This document shows positions 1-6,375 of a stretch of DNA of 9,602 bases, one piece after another. The notes under the pieces are model-generated. The model had not been told where the DNA came from. It saw nothing but the letters and a program-made list of their open reading frames with translations, and did not search any database. The stretch lies in the NCBI GenBank assembly GCA_016194795.1, contig JACQAX010000179.1, positions 1 to 9,602 on the forward strand, read 5' to 3'. Position numbers and translations under genes: made by a program. This stretch comes from Deltaproteobacteria bacterium (GTDB lineage Bacteria > Bdellovibrionota > UBA1018 > UBA923). The stretch's first letter is position 1, and each line of letters begins with the position of its first letter.

Positions 1-846
1 CACATGTCGGCGCGCGTGAAGCCGGGCCTGCGCGTGGTCTTCGAGCCGGGCGTCGTCGCCGAGCTCGTCTCGACGCACGAGGAGCGGCTGGCCACCGAGG
101 GCGAGGTGCGGCTGAAGTTCGGCGGTCTCGCGCTCGAGCGCGCGGCGAGCCCAGGCAACGAAGCCGACGCCGAGAAAAAATTCGAGCACTGGCTCGAGCG
201 CCACGGCCACGTGCCGCTGCCGCCGTATATCGCGCGCGACGACGCGGACGCCGACAAGAAGACCTACCAGACCGTCTATGCCGCGCGCACCGGGTCGGCG
301 GCGGCGCCGACGGCCGGCTTTCATTTCACGCCCGAGCTGCTCGCGCGGCTCGAGGCCGCCGGCGTCAAGCGCGCCCACGTCACCCTGCACGTGGGCCTCG
401 GAACCTTCCGCCCGATCAAGACCGAGAAGATCGAGGACCACGTGATGCACGAGGAGACGTTCGAGATCTCGCCCGAGTTTCTCGCCGCGTTTCTCGAGGC
501 GCGCGCGGCGGGCCGAAGGCTCGTCGCCGTCGGCACGACGGTCGTGCGGGCGCTCGAGAGCTGGGCGGCGCAGTGCGAGGCCCGCGGCATCGAGCCCGGT
601 GCGCCCGGCTCGGCGGGCGTGTTCTCGACCCGCGCGTTCATCTATCCCGGCTTCCGGTTCCGCGTCGTCGACGACCTGCTCACGAATTTCCACCTGCCGC
701 GCTCGTCGCTCCTGGTGCTCGTCGCGGCGGCTCTCGAGCCCGCGGGCGTCGGCGTCATGCGCGAGGCGTATCGCGTCGCCGTCGAGGCGGGGTATCGTTT
801 CTTCAGCTACGGGGACGCCATGTTCATAAGAGGTGCTCACGAATGA
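1..846 (+). CDS. queA: S-adenosylmethionine:tRNA ribosyltransferase-isomerase QueA (5' end outside window)
   Basis: Cytoplasmic enzyme that transfers and isomerises the ribosyl group of S-adenosylmethionine onto preQ1 already in tRNA (position 34 of GUN anticodons), giving epoxyqueuosine. The frame is open to the left edge: the ATG at 4 is internal, and by comparison with the E. coli protein (about 356 residues) roughly the first 90 residues are missing. The visible 280 residues carry the family landmarks in order: LPPYI, YQTVYA followed by APTAGFHF, VTLHVGLGTFRP, the EDHVMHEE segment, VGTTVVRALES, FIYPGFRFRVVDDLLTNFHLP, and the C-terminal YRFFSYGDAMFI. All look intact and the C-terminus is at the usual place. 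The stop codon overlaps the ATG of the next gene (ATGA at 843-846), implying translational coupling. Identification is very secure; the true start cannot be seen. Confidence 0.97.
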   Translation, partial: HMSARVKPGLRVVFEPGVVAELVSTHEERLATEGEVRLKFGGLALERAASPGNEADAEKKFEHWLERHGHVPLPPYIARDDADADKKTYQTVYAARTGSAAAPTAGFHFTPELLARLEAAGVKRAHVTLHVGLGTFRPIKTEKIEDHVMHEETFEISPEFLAAFLEARAAGRRLVAVGTTVVRALESWAAQCEARGIEPGAPGSAGVFSTRAFIYPGFRFRVVDDLLTNFHLPRSSLLVLVAAALEPAGVGVMREAYRVAVEAGYRFFSYGDAMFIRGAHE

Positions 847-1487
847 TCAGAAAGCACGGCCTCGTCGTGGGGCCTTTTCAGTGCAACTGCTCGCTGCTCG
901 TCTGCGAGAAAACGAAGGAAGCCGTCCTCATCGACGCGGGCGACGAGTTCGAGCGCATCAAGAAGCTCTGCGAGACCCAAGGCGTGACCGTGAAATACTC
1001 GCTCCACACCCATGCGCATCTCGACCACATCGGCGCCGTCGAGGGCCTCAAGAAATGGAAGCCCGAGACGCGGATCTGCCTGCACCGCGGTGACGAGGAC
1101 ATCTACAAGAACCTCGTCATGCAGGGACAGCTCTTCGGCATCAGCTATAACCCTCCGCCGCCCGTCGATCAGTTCGTCGAGCACGAGGAGACGCTTCGTT
1201 TCGGCGAGCACGAGCTCAAGGTCATCCACACGCCCGGGCACTCGCCGGGCGGCGTGTGCTTCCGCTTCGAGGCCGGCACGTTGGGCGAGACACCGACCGT
1301 CTTCAGCGGCGACACCCTCTTTCAGAGCTCGATCGGGCGCACCGATCTCTGGGGCGGCGATCAGCGCCAGCTGGTCAAAAGCATCAAGGAGCGGCTGCTT
1401 TCGCTCGACGAGGAGACCCAGGTGTTCCCGGGGCACGGGCCGGCCACGACGGTGGCGGCCGAGGCGCGCGATAACCCGTTTCTCTGA
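843..1487 (+). CDS. Metallo-beta-lactamase-fold hydrolase, YcbL/GloC-like (glyoxalase II type)
   Basis: 214-residue metal-dependent hydrolase, probably a thioester hydrolase of the hydroxyacylglutathione-hydrolase-like YcbL/GloC group, cytoplasmic (no signal peptide). The metal-binding signature THAHLDH is at residues 56-62 (His57, His59, Asp61, His62). Further ligands fit His133 in HTPGHSPGG, Asp157 in FSGDTLF and His198 in FPGHGPATTV. The N-terminal PFQCNCSLLVCE and the GRTDLWGGD segment are typical of YcbL-like proteins, and the length suits that short form, which lacks the extra C-terminal domain of classical glyoxalase II. The start is ATG 843, overlapping the queA stop, with an AAGAGGTG ribosome-binding site at 828-835 seven bases upstream. 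An in-frame upstream extension inside queA has no coding character. Fold and metal site are certain; the physiological substrate is inferred from family and could be another thioester. Confidence 0.9.
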   Translation: MIRKHGLVVGPFQCNCSLLVCEKTKEAVLIDAGDEFERIKKLCETQGVTVKYSLHTHAHLDHIGAVEGLKKWKPETRICLHRGDEDIYKNLVMQGQLFGISYNPPPPVDQFVEHEETLRFGEHELKVIHTPGHSPGGVCFRFEAGTLGETPTVFSGDTLFQSSIGRTDLWGGDQRQLVKSIKERLLSLDEETQVFPGHGPATTVAAEARDNPFL

Positions 1488-1514
1488 CAGGACCGCACCG
1501 GAACAAGCTGCCCG

Positions 1515-1542
1515 TTGCGCGCGCGGCCCCATCAAATAAAAT
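1515..1542 (+). promoter_or_regulatory. Candidate promoter before the PEGA lipoprotein gene
   Basis: In the 61-base gap after the hydrolase gene, TAAAAT at 1537-1542 matches the -10 consensus at 5 of 6 positions. A weak TTGCGC at 1515-1520 lies 16 bases upstream as a possible -35 (3 of 6). The AT-rich run 1531-1542 stands out in GC-rich DNA. Transcription would begin at or within a few bases of the ATG at 1549, leaving almost no leader. Inferred from motif and position only. Confidence 0.35.
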
Positions 1543-1548
1543 CGAGGC

Positions 1549-2292
1549 ATGCGCAACCTTCTCCTCATCCTGCTCGCCCTGTTCCTGGCCACCGCCTGCG
1601 GGGGGCGCGGCCGCGTGCTCGTCGTCAAGTCCGAGCCCGCCGACGCCGAGGTCTGCATCAAGGGCAAGGCCAAGAGCGAGCACTTCTCGAACCGCAAGTC
1701 GTGCGTGGGCACGACGCCGTTCGAGGCCGATCGCGTCGACGTCCTCGACGACGGCGGCGAGAAGCGCACGGTGAAGTTCAAGGACGTCGAGGGCGACAAG
1801 GAAAGCTTCTACGTCGTCGTCGGGCGCAACGGCTATGCCTCGCAGGCCATCGAGGTTCCGGCCTGGGAGCACATGGTCGTGCTGAAGCCCGAAGGCGCCG
1901 CCGCCCCGGCGCCCGCGCCGGTGATTCCGCCGCCGCCGGTCGCGCCCATCCCGAGCCAGCCCGCAGCCCAGGGCTCGGTGAAAATCTCGTCGGAGCCGGT
2001 GGGTGCGCTCGTTTATCTCAACGACTCGCTGAAGGGGAACACGCCGTTCACCTACCAGGGCGCGGCCGGCACCGTGCGGCTCAAGCTCGAGCTCGAGGGC
2101 TACGCGCCGCTCGAGAAGGTGATCACCGTCGAGGCGGACAACGCGATCAAGGTGAGCTTCAAGCTCCAGAGCGCCAAGGCCGCCGCGGCGGAAGAGAAAA
2201 AGTCGCGGCCGGTCGAAAGCGAGCCGGTCAAGGCGAAGGAGCCTGTGGAGGCGCCCGCCCCGGCGCCCGCCGCGACCCCCGCCCCGAAGTGA
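1549..2292 (+). CDS. PEGA-domain lipoprotein with two PEGA-like modules and a Pro/Ala linker
   Basis: 247-residue exported lipoprotein. Residues 1-16 form a hydrophobic signal ending in the lipobox-like LATAC, with Cys17 as the lipidated residue; Gly18-Gly19 follow and there is no Asp at +2, which fits outer-membrane sorting. A clear PEGA module covers about 142-207: GSVKISSEPVGALVYLND, then GNTPF and LELEGYAPLEK. Residues 20-120 look like a second, diverged PEGA module (KSEPADAEV, GTTPF, RNGYASQAIEV), interrupted by an insertion and carrying Cys36 and Cys52. A Pro/Ala-rich linker (about 121-140) joins the modules and a Lys/Glu/Pro/Ala tail ends the protein. PEGA modules are small beta domains common in envelope and S-layer-associated proteins; this one has no recognisable enzyme domain, so an envelope scaffold or adhesion role is inference. 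No good Shine-Dalgarno site precedes ATG 1549. It lies 34 bases ahead of the glycosyltransferase ATG. Confidence 0.82.
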   Translation: MRNLLLILLALFLATACGGRGRVLVVKSEPADAEVCIKGKAKSEHFSNRKSCVGTTPFEADRVDVLDDGGEKRTVKFKDVEGDKESFYVVVGRNGYASQAIEVPAWEHMVVLKPEGAAAPAPAPVIPPPPVAPIPSQPAAQGSVKISSEPVGALVYLNDSLKGNTPFTYQGAAGTVRLKLELEGYAPLEKVITVEADNAIKVSFKLQSAKAAAAEEKKSRPVESEPVKAKEPVEAPAPAPAATPAPK

Positions 2293-2317
2293 CATTTCAG
2301 GGGCGTTGGACTACGAT
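2289..2317 (+). promoter_or_regulatory. Candidate promoter before the glycosyltransferase operon
   Basis: GTGACA at 2289-2294 (5 of 6 against TTGACA) overlaps the stop codon of the PEGA gene. TACGAT at 2312-2317 (4 of 6 against TATAAT) follows after a 17-base spacer. The predicted start point is within a few bases of the ATG at 2327. The best-spaced promoter match near the glycosyltransferase genes, but inferred from motifs only. Confidence 0.35.
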
Positions 2318-2326
2318 ACCGGCATC

Positions 2327-3199
2327 ATGCCAGCTGGGCCGTATCGAATATCCGCCTGTGTGATCGCCCGCAACGAGGAGCGCGCCATCGAGCGCTGCCT
2401 GCGCTCGCTCGCGTTCGCCGACGAGCGGGTCGTCGTCGACGCCGGCTCGACCGATCGCACGGTCGAGCTCGCGCGCGCGTGCGGCGCGAAGGTCGTGTCG
2501 CACGACTGGGCCGGCTTCGCGCGCCAGCGCAACGTCGGCCTCGAGAACTGCTCCGGCGAGTGGGTCTTCTTCCTCGACGCCGACGAGGAGGCGTCGCCCC
2601 AGCTCGCGGCCCGCCTGCGCGCCATCGCCGGCGACGCGCCGGAAAAGCATCCGGCCTGCTACTCGATCCGCCGCGACGAGTTCTTCCTTGGGCGCGAGCT
2701 GCGCTTCGGCCCCGGCAACCCGTCGCACCAGTGGCGCTTCTTCAAGCGCGCGGGCGTGCGCTTCGAGGGCGAGGTGCACGAGTTTCCGCGCTTCGAGGGC
2801 CCGGTCGGCCTTGTCGATGACGCCGCGATCTCGCACTGGCCTGACCTCGGGATCGACAAGTTCCTCACCAAGCTCAACCACTACACGACGCTCGAGGCGC
2901 TCGACCGCTTCGCCCAAGGGCAGCGCACGACTCTTTTCCATGCCGCCGGCACCTTCTTCACGACTTTTCTCAAGAACGGCATCCGCTATCGCGGGCTCTG
3001 GAACGGCAAGGAAGGCTTCGTGCTCACGGTGCTCGAGTCGTTTTCGCGCGTCGTGCGGCACCTCAAGCTCTGGGTGTTCTGGCAGGTGCACGAGGGGAAG
3101 CTCAAGCTCGACCTGGGCCTGAAGCTGCCGCGGCCCGGCTCGGCGCGCCCGCTCGAGAAGGCCGAGCTCGAGCCGCCCGTCTGGAAGCCCGGCTCATGA
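2327..3199 (+). CDS. Family 2 glycosyltransferase, WaaE/KdtX-like (LPS core type)
   Basis: 290-residue GT-A-fold glycosyltransferase, cytoplasmic or membrane-associated. Nucleotide-sugar landmarks: ISACVIARNEE at residues 8-18, VVVDAGSTDRT around 35-45 (Asp38, Asp43), WAGFARQRNVGLENCSGEW, and the metal-binding LDADE (Asp84-Ala-Asp86). The later DEFFLGRELRFG, QWRFFKRAGVRFEG, VHEFPRFEG and the HYTTLEA segment match the WaaE/KdtX-like group, whose characterised members add glucose to inner-core heptose of LPS. The acceptor here is unknown. ATG 2327 is chosen because it leaves the usual few residues before the first strand. A TTG at 2306 in the same frame has AGGGG only two bases upstream, too close, and would add residues with no family counterpart. 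The 3' end overlaps the next gene by ATGA (3196-3199), so the two are coupled. Confidence 0.9.
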   Translation: MPAGPYRISACVIARNEERAIERCLRSLAFADERVVVDAGSTDRTVELARACGAKVVSHDWAGFARQRNVGLENCSGEWVFFLDADEEASPQLAARLRAIAGDAPEKHPACYSIRRDEFFLGRELRFGPGNPSHQWRFFKRAGVRFEGEVHEFPRFEGPVGLVDDAAISHWPDLGIDKFLTKLNHYTTLEALDRFAQGQRTTLFHAAGTFFTTFLKNGIRYRGLWNGKEGFVLTVLESFSRVVRHLKLWVFWQVHEGKLKLDLGLKLPRPGSARPLEKAELEPPVWKPGS

Positions 3200-4353
3200 A
3201 GGTCGTGCATTCCTGCACCTCGGACAGCTTCTCGGGCCTCGAGGCGTACGTGCTCGAGCTCGCGTCGTGGCAGTACCGCTCCGGCTTCGACGTCGAGCTC
3301 TTCTGCCGCGAGGGCAGCCCGCTCGACGAGCGCGCGCGCGTGGCGGGAATTCCCGTGTGGACGATCGGCGCCCGGGAAAAGCCGGGCTTGAGGCTCTGGA
3401 AACGCGTTTACCGGGGCTGGCGCGAGCGCCTGCGCCTCGGCGAGGCCGTGCTCCACATGCACGCGGGCGGAGAGCCGCGCTACCACTTCCCGGTGCTGGC
3501 GCGCAACCCGCGCCGGCTCATCAAGACGATCCTCCATTACCACATCTGGATCAACCACAAGAAGACCGACCCGTGGCATCGCGCCCTCTTCCTCGGCATC
3601 GACGAGGTCTGGACGTCGAGCGAAACCGCGCGCGCGCACCTCTCGACGCTGCTGCCGATCCCGCGCACCCGCATTCGGGTCGTGCCGTACGGGCGCGACG
3701 TGGGCGCGCTGACGAGCGCGCCGGCCGGCGAGTGGCGCCGCGACGTGCGCTCGCGCCTGAAGCTCGCGGAGAGTGACGTCCTCGGCCTGTGCGTCTCGCG
3801 CCTCGAGCCGATCAAGGGCGTGGGCGAGCTCTTCGATGCCTTCGAGCGAGCGGCGCCGAAGCATCCGAGCGCGCACCTCGCGATCATCGGCGATGCGTCG
3901 CCCTCGAACCCCGAGGCCGCGCGCTTCGCCGCCGGCCTCAAGAAGCGCCACGCGGCGCTGCCCGAGAGCGTGCGCGAGCGCCTGCACCTGCTCGGCTTCG
4001 TGTCGCCATGCGAGCCCTACATGGCCGCCGCCGACTTTTACGTGCTCCCCACCTACGAGGAGTGCATGTCGCTTGCCATGCTCGACGCCGCGATCCTGGG
4101 CTTGCCGATCCTGGGCACCAACTCGGGCGGCACGCCCTCGGTGGCCCGCCCCGGCGAGACCGGCCTGCTCGTTCCGCCGCGCGACTCGGCCGCGCTGGCC
4201 GTCGCGCTCGAGCAGCTCTACGGCGCTCCCGAGCTCTGTCGCCGCCTCGGCGCGGCCGCGCGCCAGCTCGGCCGCGGCTTCGACCGGGAAGAAATTTTCC
4301 GGCGGATCTGGGAGTGGTACGGCGCCCGCGTTCCGGCTACAATCGAGCGGTGA
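3196..4353 (+). CDS. GT-B glycosyltransferase, family 4 type (glycogen-synthase/WcaL-like group)
   Basis: 385-residue retaining-type glycosyltransferase with a two-Rossmann GT-B layout. The N-terminal acceptor domain opens with VVHSCTSDSFSGLEAYVLELA, a common glycine-containing first loop. The C-terminal donor domain starts near residue 195 with VSRLEPIKGVGELFDAF, giving the conserved Arg202 and Lys207. It ends in the PTYEECMSLAMLDAAILGLP motif, then GTNSGGTPSV and GETGLLVPPRD. In most family members the motif is EX7E; here the second Glu is Asp297, with Glu289 first. Start ATG 3196 overlaps the previous stop and has GGAAG at 3183-3187 eight bases upstream. The stop overlaps a GTG start as GTGA (4350-4353). 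Located between a GT2 and a GT-C-like protein, it probably adds another sugar to the same lipid- or LPS-linked glycan. Donor and acceptor cannot be named. Confidence 0.9.
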   Translation: MKVVHSCTSDSFSGLEAYVLELASWQYRSGFDVELFCREGSPLDERARVAGIPVWTIGAREKPGLRLWKRVYRGWRERLRLGEAVLHMHAGGEPRYHFPVLARNPRRLIKTILHYHIWINHKKTDPWHRALFLGIDEVWTSSETARAHLSTLLPIPRTRIRVVPYGRDVGALTSAPAGEWRRDVRSRLKLAESDVLGLCVSRLEPIKGVGELFDAFERAAPKHPSAHLAIIGDASPSNPEAARFAAGLKKRHAALPESVRERLHLLGFVSPCEPYMAAADFYVLPTYEECMSLAMLDAAILGLPILGTNSGGTPSVARPGETGLLVPPRDSAALAVALEQLYGAPELCRRLGAAARQLGRGFDREEIFRRIWEWYGARVPATIER

Positions 4354-6296
4354 GCCGTAAAAAGAAGGCCAAGTCGACCGCCGGTGCTCCCCGCGCCGGG
4401 GCTGCGCCGTTTGCCGCGCCCACCCGCTGGCAGCTCGGGCTCGCCGTGCTCGCGATCTGGGTCGCGGGCTTCGCCGCCTTCAGCAACAGCTTCACCATCG
4501 CGTTCCAGTTCGACGATCTCCACACGATCCAGTCGAACATGTACATCCGCTCGCTCTCGTACATCCCGCGCTACTTCGTCGACGCCAACACCTACTCGTA
4601 TCGCCCCGAGAACAGCGGCTACCGGCCGATGAGCTCGCTCGCGTGCGCGATCGCCTTCCAGCTCTCGCACCTCGACACGTGGGGCTTTCACCTCGTCAAG
4701 CTCGTCGAGCACTGCCTGATCGCGACGCTCATCCTGCTGCTCGCGCTGCGCCTGCTTCCCGCGACCGGCCGCGCGGCGCGCGTGCCGCACGGGCGTTTTC
4801 TGGCGGCCGTCTTCGGCGCGCTCGTCTTCGTCACCCATCGCGCCAACACCGAGACCGTCGATTACATCACGGCGATCTCGACGCTCCAGGCGGGGCTTTT
4901 CCTCCTGCTCGGCTTCTACTGCTATCTGAGGCTGCGCGAAAGCCCGCCCCGCGTGGCGGTCCGCTGGCTCGCCGCTTCGCTCGTCTGCTACATGGCCAGC
5001 ATGATGAGCAAGGAGGAGGGCATCACGCTCCCGGCCGTCGTGCTGCTCCACGACTGGATCTACTCGCGCGAGGAGGGCGAGGGCTATCTCGCCGCGCTCA
5101 AGCGCCGCTTCTGGTGCTTCGCCAAGCTCGGCGCTCCCTATGCCCTGGTCGCGCTCGCGTTCATCGTCCTGCGCACGAGCTTCCAGGCGGCCGTCGCCGA
5201 CAACTCGCGCGGCAACATCCCGCGCTTCGTCTACCTCATCACGCAGTTCCGCTCGTGGTTCCATTACTGGTCGCTTTTCTTCTGGCCGGTGCAGCTCAAC
5301 TCCGACAACCTGAGCTTCGACTTCTCGCCGGGTCTCGAGGACTGGCGCGTCTGGGCCGCGCTGAGCTTCCACGTCGCCGTCTGGGCCGGCGCCTGGGTCG
5401 CCGCGCGCCGCCACCGCTTCGTGCTTTTCGCCGTCGCCTGGATCTACGTCACGGTGCTGCCGGCCTCGAGCTTCTTTCCGCTCGTCGAGGCGGTCAACGA
5501 GCATCGCATGTACATCCCGTACATGCTGCTCGCGCCGCTCGCCGCCTGGGGCGCCTTCTCGGGCCTGGCGTCGCTCGGCGGGCGGGCCGTCGCGGTCGCG
5601 GCGCTCTCCGCGATCGTGCTCGCGCTCGGCGCCGGGGCTTACGCGCGCAACGAGGTCTGGCAGACGAACATCTCGCTCTGGGAGGACGTCTACTCGAAGA
5701 ATCCCGACAGCCCGCGCGCGCTCAACGTCCTCGGCGTCTCGCTCGTCAACGAGGGCCAGTTCGAGCGCGCCGGCCCGATGCTCGAGCGCTGCCACCAGCT
5801 CTCGCCCGGCTATCTTCCGTGCATGGTGCACCTGAGCATGGTGTACGCGCACTACCGGCGTTACGAGGACGGGCTCAAGCTTCTCAGGTACGCCAACTCG
5901 CTCGACCCCGACTACCCGCACGTGAACTTTCATCTCGGGGTCTATTATAAGGATTATCTCGGGCGCCCCGACGAGGCGATTCCCCACCTGCAACGCCTGA
6001 TCAAATTCACGGCGGGGCGGTTCTTCCAGGGCACGCTCAAGCTCGCCGACCTTTACATCGACAAGGGCCGCTACCTCGACGCGATGAAGCTGGCCGACTC
6101 GGTGTTGAATGCCGACAACTCCAACGGCGATGCCTGGGACACGCTTGCGCGCGCCGAGATGCTTTCGGGCGATCTCGAGAAATCCGGCCGCATCTTCGCG
6201 CGGCTGAAGGACGCCGTGCCCGACGGCGCCCGTTACGTGCTCGACTATCCTTCGCTGAACCTCCCCGGGGAAAAGCCCGGCCAGATCGCGCCATGA
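4350..6296 (+). CDS. TMTC-like GT-C membrane glycosyltransferase with C-terminal TPR repeats
   Basis: 648-residue integral membrane protein. A short Lys-rich cytoplasmic N-terminus (MSRKKKAKS) leads to about 11-12 hydrophobic segments between residues 27 and 430, then a soluble TPR region (about 453-620). The first extracytoplasmic loop carries FQFDD (Asp55-Asp56), then YRPM at 91-94, HRANTETVDYI at 163-173, MMSKEEGITLPAV at 218-230 and NEHRMYIPYM at 383-392. This series matches the GT-C layout of TMTC/protein O-mannosyltransferase-like proteins (the acidic first-loop pair, YRPL, HPxxTE and SKE motifs), which use polyprenyl-phosphate sugars outside the membrane. TPR units such as ALNVLGVSLVNEGQFERA and WDTLARAEMLSGDLEKSG lie at the expected end. 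The start is GTG 4350, overlapping the previous stop; no Met codon lies nearby, and an open frame upstream of 4350 is inside the neighbouring gene and is not coding. Inferred role: final transfer to a protein or glycan in the periplasm. Activity unproven. Confidence 0.82.
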   Translation: MSRKKKAKSTAGAPRAGAAPFAAPTRWQLGLAVLAIWVAGFAAFSNSFTIAFQFDDLHTIQSNMYIRSLSYIPRYFVDANTYSYRPENSGYRPMSSLACAIAFQLSHLDTWGFHLVKLVEHCLIATLILLLALRLLPATGRAARVPHGRFLAAVFGALVFVTHRANTETVDYITAISTLQAGLFLLLGFYCYLRLRESPPRVAVRWLAASLVCYMASMMSKEEGITLPAVVLLHDWIYSREEGEGYLAALKRRFWCFAKLGAPYALVALAFIVLRTSFQAAVADNSRGNIPRFVYLITQFRSWFHYWSLFFWPVQLNSDNLSFDFSPGLEDWRVWAALSFHVAVWAGAWVAARRHRFVLFAVAWIYVTVLPASSFFPLVEAVNEHRMYIPYMLLAPLAAWGAFSGLASLGGRAVAVAALSAIVLALGAGAYARNEVWQTNISLWEDVYSKNPDSPRALNVLGVSLVNEGQFERAGPMLERCHQLSPGYLPCMVHLSMVYAHYRRYEDGLKLLRYANSLDPDYPHVNFHLGVYYKDYLGRPDEAIPHLQRLIKFTAGRFFQGTLKLADLYIDKGRYLDAMKLADSVLNADNSNGDAWDTLARAEMLSGDLEKSGRIFARLKDAVPDGARYVLDYPSLNLPGEKPGQIAP

Positions 6297-6375
6297 GCCG
6301 ATAACTGCATTCCGACACCTATAAGTGCTCGTATTTTAATGTAAATTTTTCAAAATGAATCCCTGAGTTAAAATA
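6297..6375 (+). other. AT-rich intergenic island
   Basis: 79 bases between the GT-C/TPR gene and the cysteine-rich gene. From about 6320 to 6375 the sequence is strongly A/T-rich (runs such as ATTTTAATGTAAATTTTTC), unlike anything else in the window. Short inverted ATTTT/AAAAT pieces are present, but there is no GC-rich hairpin followed by a T tract, so a Rho-independent terminator is not supported. It most likely holds a promoter and perhaps an UP-like element for the gene at 6376. Confidence 0.6.
6347..6374 (+). promoter_or_regulatory. Candidate promoter for the cysteine-rich exported gene
   Basis: TTTTCA at 6347-6352 (4 of 6 to TTGACA), a 16-base spacer, then TAAAAT at 6369-6374 (5 of 6 to TATAAT), inside an AT-rich stretch. 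The predicted start point (about 6381) lies just past the ATG at 6376 and next to an in-frame GTG at 6382. Either the gene is read leaderless from the GTG or another promoter serves the ATG. Motif inference only. Confidence 0.4.

Noticed and set aside
573..842. Upstream in-frame extension of the hydrolase gene inside queA
   Set aside because: The extension is an Arg/Pro-rich translation of queA codons out of frame. The ATG at 843 has a good ribosome-binding site and matches the family N-terminus.
1384..3091. Open frames of about 260-300 codons on the - strand opposite the PEGA and GT2 genes
   Set aside because: Arg/Leu/Glu-rich with no family motif, and no start context; shadows of the + strand genes.
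4218..5993. A 591-codon open frame on the - strand opposite the GT-C/TPR gene
   Set aside because: Its product is Arg/Glu/Asp-rich with no recognisable motif, and the + strand there encodes a clear membrane protein with family motifs. Long antisense frames are expected in GC-rich DNA with this codon bias.
6265..6280. CCGGG-GAAAAG-CCCGG hairpin near the end of the GT-C/TPR gene as a terminator
   Set aside because: Five-base stem within coding sequence, no following T tract.
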